DNA of 64,000 bases from Metaphire vulgaris (lineage: Eukaryota > Annelida > Clitellata > Crassiclitellata > Megascolecidae): the NCBI GenBank assembly GCA_018105865.1, contig CM030867.1, positions 12,421,662 to 12,485,661 on the forward strand, written 5' to 3'. Shown piece after piece: positions 56,666 to 64,000 of the stretch. Each line of letters begins with the position of its first letter. Within the stretch, counting starts at the first letter, position 1. The notes under the pieces were generated by a model that saw only the letters and a list, made by a program, of their open reading frames with translations, did no database searches and had not been told where the DNA came from. Position numbers and translations under genes: made by a program.

Positions 56666-57618
56666 GTTAATAGTTTAGTTTATTTACTAGTTGAATAGTT
56701 TATTATTTCCAAACCCATCAGCAAATCAAATAATTATTTCAGAGAAAATATAATATGAGCATAATAATTAACACATTTCAGTATAAATGAAATTCAAATA
56801 AATTACTTATTTAAAAGTAAACAATCAGAAAGATCGTAACATAATTACTCATATTAATTCAAGACAGGGAAATAACAAGATACAATAATTAGGAAAGAAT
56901 TCCAGCAAGTAGGTATCTCAGATGAAGTACAGTAAATAAAGTAGGTTAAATGACATCGTGACATCTATAGTTCTAAAAAATAAAGACTAAATTGCATGTA
57001 AGTAATTACAAGAAATGGCGACTATACAATGAATAATGGCTATATGACATGTGAGAATACAGTATGCATGACATATGGATAATAAATATTAATTAAGATT
57101 AACATTGTTCTAGCACTGTAATTTTAAAATTTTATTTTTATATTCTTTGAGATTAGCTATTATTTGAAGAGAGGTAGTGAGTCTGTTCCAAGTGCGAGGT
57201 CCTGAGAATTTGATAATCTGGCATTATGTAATTTATTATAATTTCTTATATTATGAGAATGTAGTCTATTAACAGGTTAGAAATATTCATCTTCATAGAA
57301 AATTGGTGGTAATAATTAAAATTGCGGCTCTTATGTGGGGGTGTCCACTGTCCAGCAGCTATTGGACCCCCATTGACTCAAACCTGGGGTGTTCCTGGGG
57401 TGTTCCATGGGCATTCGCTAGGGAACGTAGTTCCATGGGCATTCGCTAGAAGCGGCCTTTTCCTAGAATCCATTCCAGGAGGAATGATTGATTCCATTCA
57501 CATTCACTTATTGCAAGACCAGCATCAAAAAGAAAAATAAGTTCAATAAGTGGGCCTACAATCCTGACTTTGACTGCACTCAACATGCCTCATTGCCTTT
57601 CAACTCCTTAGTAATTAC

Positions 57619-57833
57619 TAGGGCTGTAATAGTTGTCTCGGCATCGCGATATTATCGTGGAACCGATCATATCGCGATATGTTTCCGCTGTCGCGATAAC
57701 TAATAGCGCTATATAAGTTATGGGTTCATTCGGTTGCTAACGAAACTATGCTCATGAATATTAATAATATCATCTTCCGAAGTTCCGGTTTGAGACTTTG
57801 TGTTAAAAAATTTATTATTGCGCTATATAAACA

Positions 57834-57879
<46 letters not shown>

Positions 57880-58595
57880 TATTATTATTATTGTCGTATA
57901 ATTGCTCCAAGATTTTAGTACATGAAAGAAGAACATGGCGCCATTTTCTTTTTCTTCCTACGACCAAAGATCATATACACGCGATCTTTGCCTACGACGA
58001 TATCTAATCTTAAACTTCTATAGCGCCACTTTCATAATTCACAGGAGCATCAACCGATGGCACACCAAATCCAAATCACTAAAGATCCAGGTCAAATCCA
58101 GGGTATCCGGCCGAACAAACGGGTGACAGTCTATGGTGGATAAGCCCGGTGAAAAGATGGGTCTTGTTCTAAAAATTTGTAATGAATCTGCAATGCGAAC
58201 ATGCTGAGGCAATGAGTTCCAGAGTTTTGGGGCGGCCACTGAGAAAGCACGAGAATCAAGAACTGTCCGGGTATGGGAGATGGAGAGAACTATTGCAGAC
58301 GAGGATTCTGGTCAAGTATTTGTTTGCTTGTACAGAAAGTTTTGAAAGAAGGTAACTGGGTTCCTTGTAGTAAAGTGTTTTGTATACCTGAAGGCAGATT
58401 TTAAAGCCTATCCTTTCTTTAATTGGAAGCCAGTGAAGACCCTTACAGACTGGGGTTATGTGCTCACATTTTGGGGTTTCTGAAATTACCCGAGCCAATG
58501 AATTTTGAACTCGTTGGAGTTTAGCCAGGTCGCGATATCGTCGTAGAAATAACCACGATATCGCGACAGAACAATTTCCTACGATGACAGCTCTA
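57619..58595. mobile_element. hAT-like element containing a nested LINE fragment
   Basis: The ends are TAGGGCTGTAAT and ATGACAGCTCTA (imperfect inverted repeats). Inner palindromic words around tcgcgatat occur near both ends. The flanks GTAATTAC (57611-57618) and GTAATTAT (58596-58603) fit an 8-bp hAT duplication with one mismatch. Its interior is a (TTA)n run and a minus-strand LINE fragment. Confidence 0.6.
58005..58500 (-). pseudogene. LINE reverse-transcriptase C-terminal remnant
   Basis: Read on the minus strand, HITPVCKGLHWLPIKERIGF and ICLQVYKTLYYKEPSYL are followed, after a frame change, by AAPKLWNSLPQHVRIADSLQ. This is the conserved C-terminal region of CR1/L2/Jockey-type ORF2. The frame break and 5' truncation make it inactive. 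Its 3' end recurs in ICT1 intron 1. Confidence 0.82.
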
Positions 58596-59021
58596 GTAAT
58601 TATAATAAAAACATTTTAACAGCTTTTTGTTAATCTGAGGAATCGGCTTTCGGGCATGTTAAGCATAAGTCTGCTATTCGAGCTGAAAAGAATTTTTAAA
58701 ATTCCAACAGCTATGCAAAGTGTATGTAGGCCTAATAGATATAATACACTTTAAGTTTACACAGTACCACAGAAACATAAATGTTCCAAAAAATATCAGT
58801 AGAAAAACCCAAAGAAGCAGGATCCATTTTAGTAGAGACAGTTTATGAGAATTAGTCTTTTTCACATAAAATTAGATTTCATTTGATGTTGAGTTTTCAC
58901 TTGTTTGCATATAAAATAGAAAAGCCAATCCTCTTTCAAGCAAAATACTACTTTATGTTCAAATCATAATTGCAATAAATATAAATATTTGCATCACAAC
59001 AACAAAGAAACTACATGATCC

Positions 59022-63786
<4,765 letters not shown>

Positions 63787-64000
63787 CTACAAATCAAATA
63801 TTACACATTCAATATATATTAATTATATATATATATAATTATATAATTATATATAAATATTAAATATATCAACTATATATATTAATATATTAAATGAGTT
63901 TGATTTTAATTAAGCAAGTGGTGCTCATCTTATAGTTAATTCACAGAAATCTCTTGTTCAAAAGTTTAGTCTGACCATCCAGAAGACATCAATAACTAAA

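Overview
This is nuclear DNA from an animal, very probably a bilaterian invertebrate. The genes have many short spliceosomal introns, and their products include a Dlg-type MAGUK, a TSC22 leucine-zipper protein, a neuropeptide-like precursor and a secreted EGF mosaic. Repeats are typical of a marine invertebrate genome: short microsatellites, hAT-like miniature elements and LINE tails. I cannot fix the phylum from the sequence. All gene models were assembled by hand from splice signals, reading phase and family similarity.

Layout: 1-4188 is gene-poor and repeat-rich. A mitoribosomal ICT1/mL62 gene (+, 4189-7757, 6 exons) converges on a V-ATPase subunit a gene (-, 19284-7899, 21 coding exons); their stop codons are 141 bp apart. 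Next come a secreted protein alternating a Trp-rich jelly-roll-like domain with EGF modules (+, 21072-26384), a GT92 glycosyltransferase (+, 27852-30281), a long TSC22-domain protein (-, 34107-31518), a two-exon neuropeptide-like precursor (+, 38625-39465), the spliceosomal protein SmB (+, 41429-43622), the PDZ3-SH3-GK end of a Dlg-type MAGUK (+, 46049-50828) and the 3' half of a long-chain acyl-CoA synthetase (-, 59022 to beyond 63786). The stretch 50.9-59 kb is largely repeats: a ~330-350 bp satellite, LINE remnants, a hAT-like element and a ~29 bp minisatellite. The genes are functionally unrelated housekeeping and signalling genes; I see no cluster or operon.

Main points of interest: the ICT1 homologue has GGM where the family has the catalytic GGQ; the neuropeptide-like precursor holds four copies of an LDHIGSSLL-type peptide and uses a GC-AG intron; the jelly-roll/EGF gene is built entirely from phase 1-1 exons and carries a threefold duplication of one 3' splice site; the Dlg gene has no PDZ1/PDZ2 in the window; and many splice donors have a pyrimidine at +3. 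Five genes show one single-nucleotide frame break each. I read these as probable sequencing or assembly errors, because everything around them is intact.
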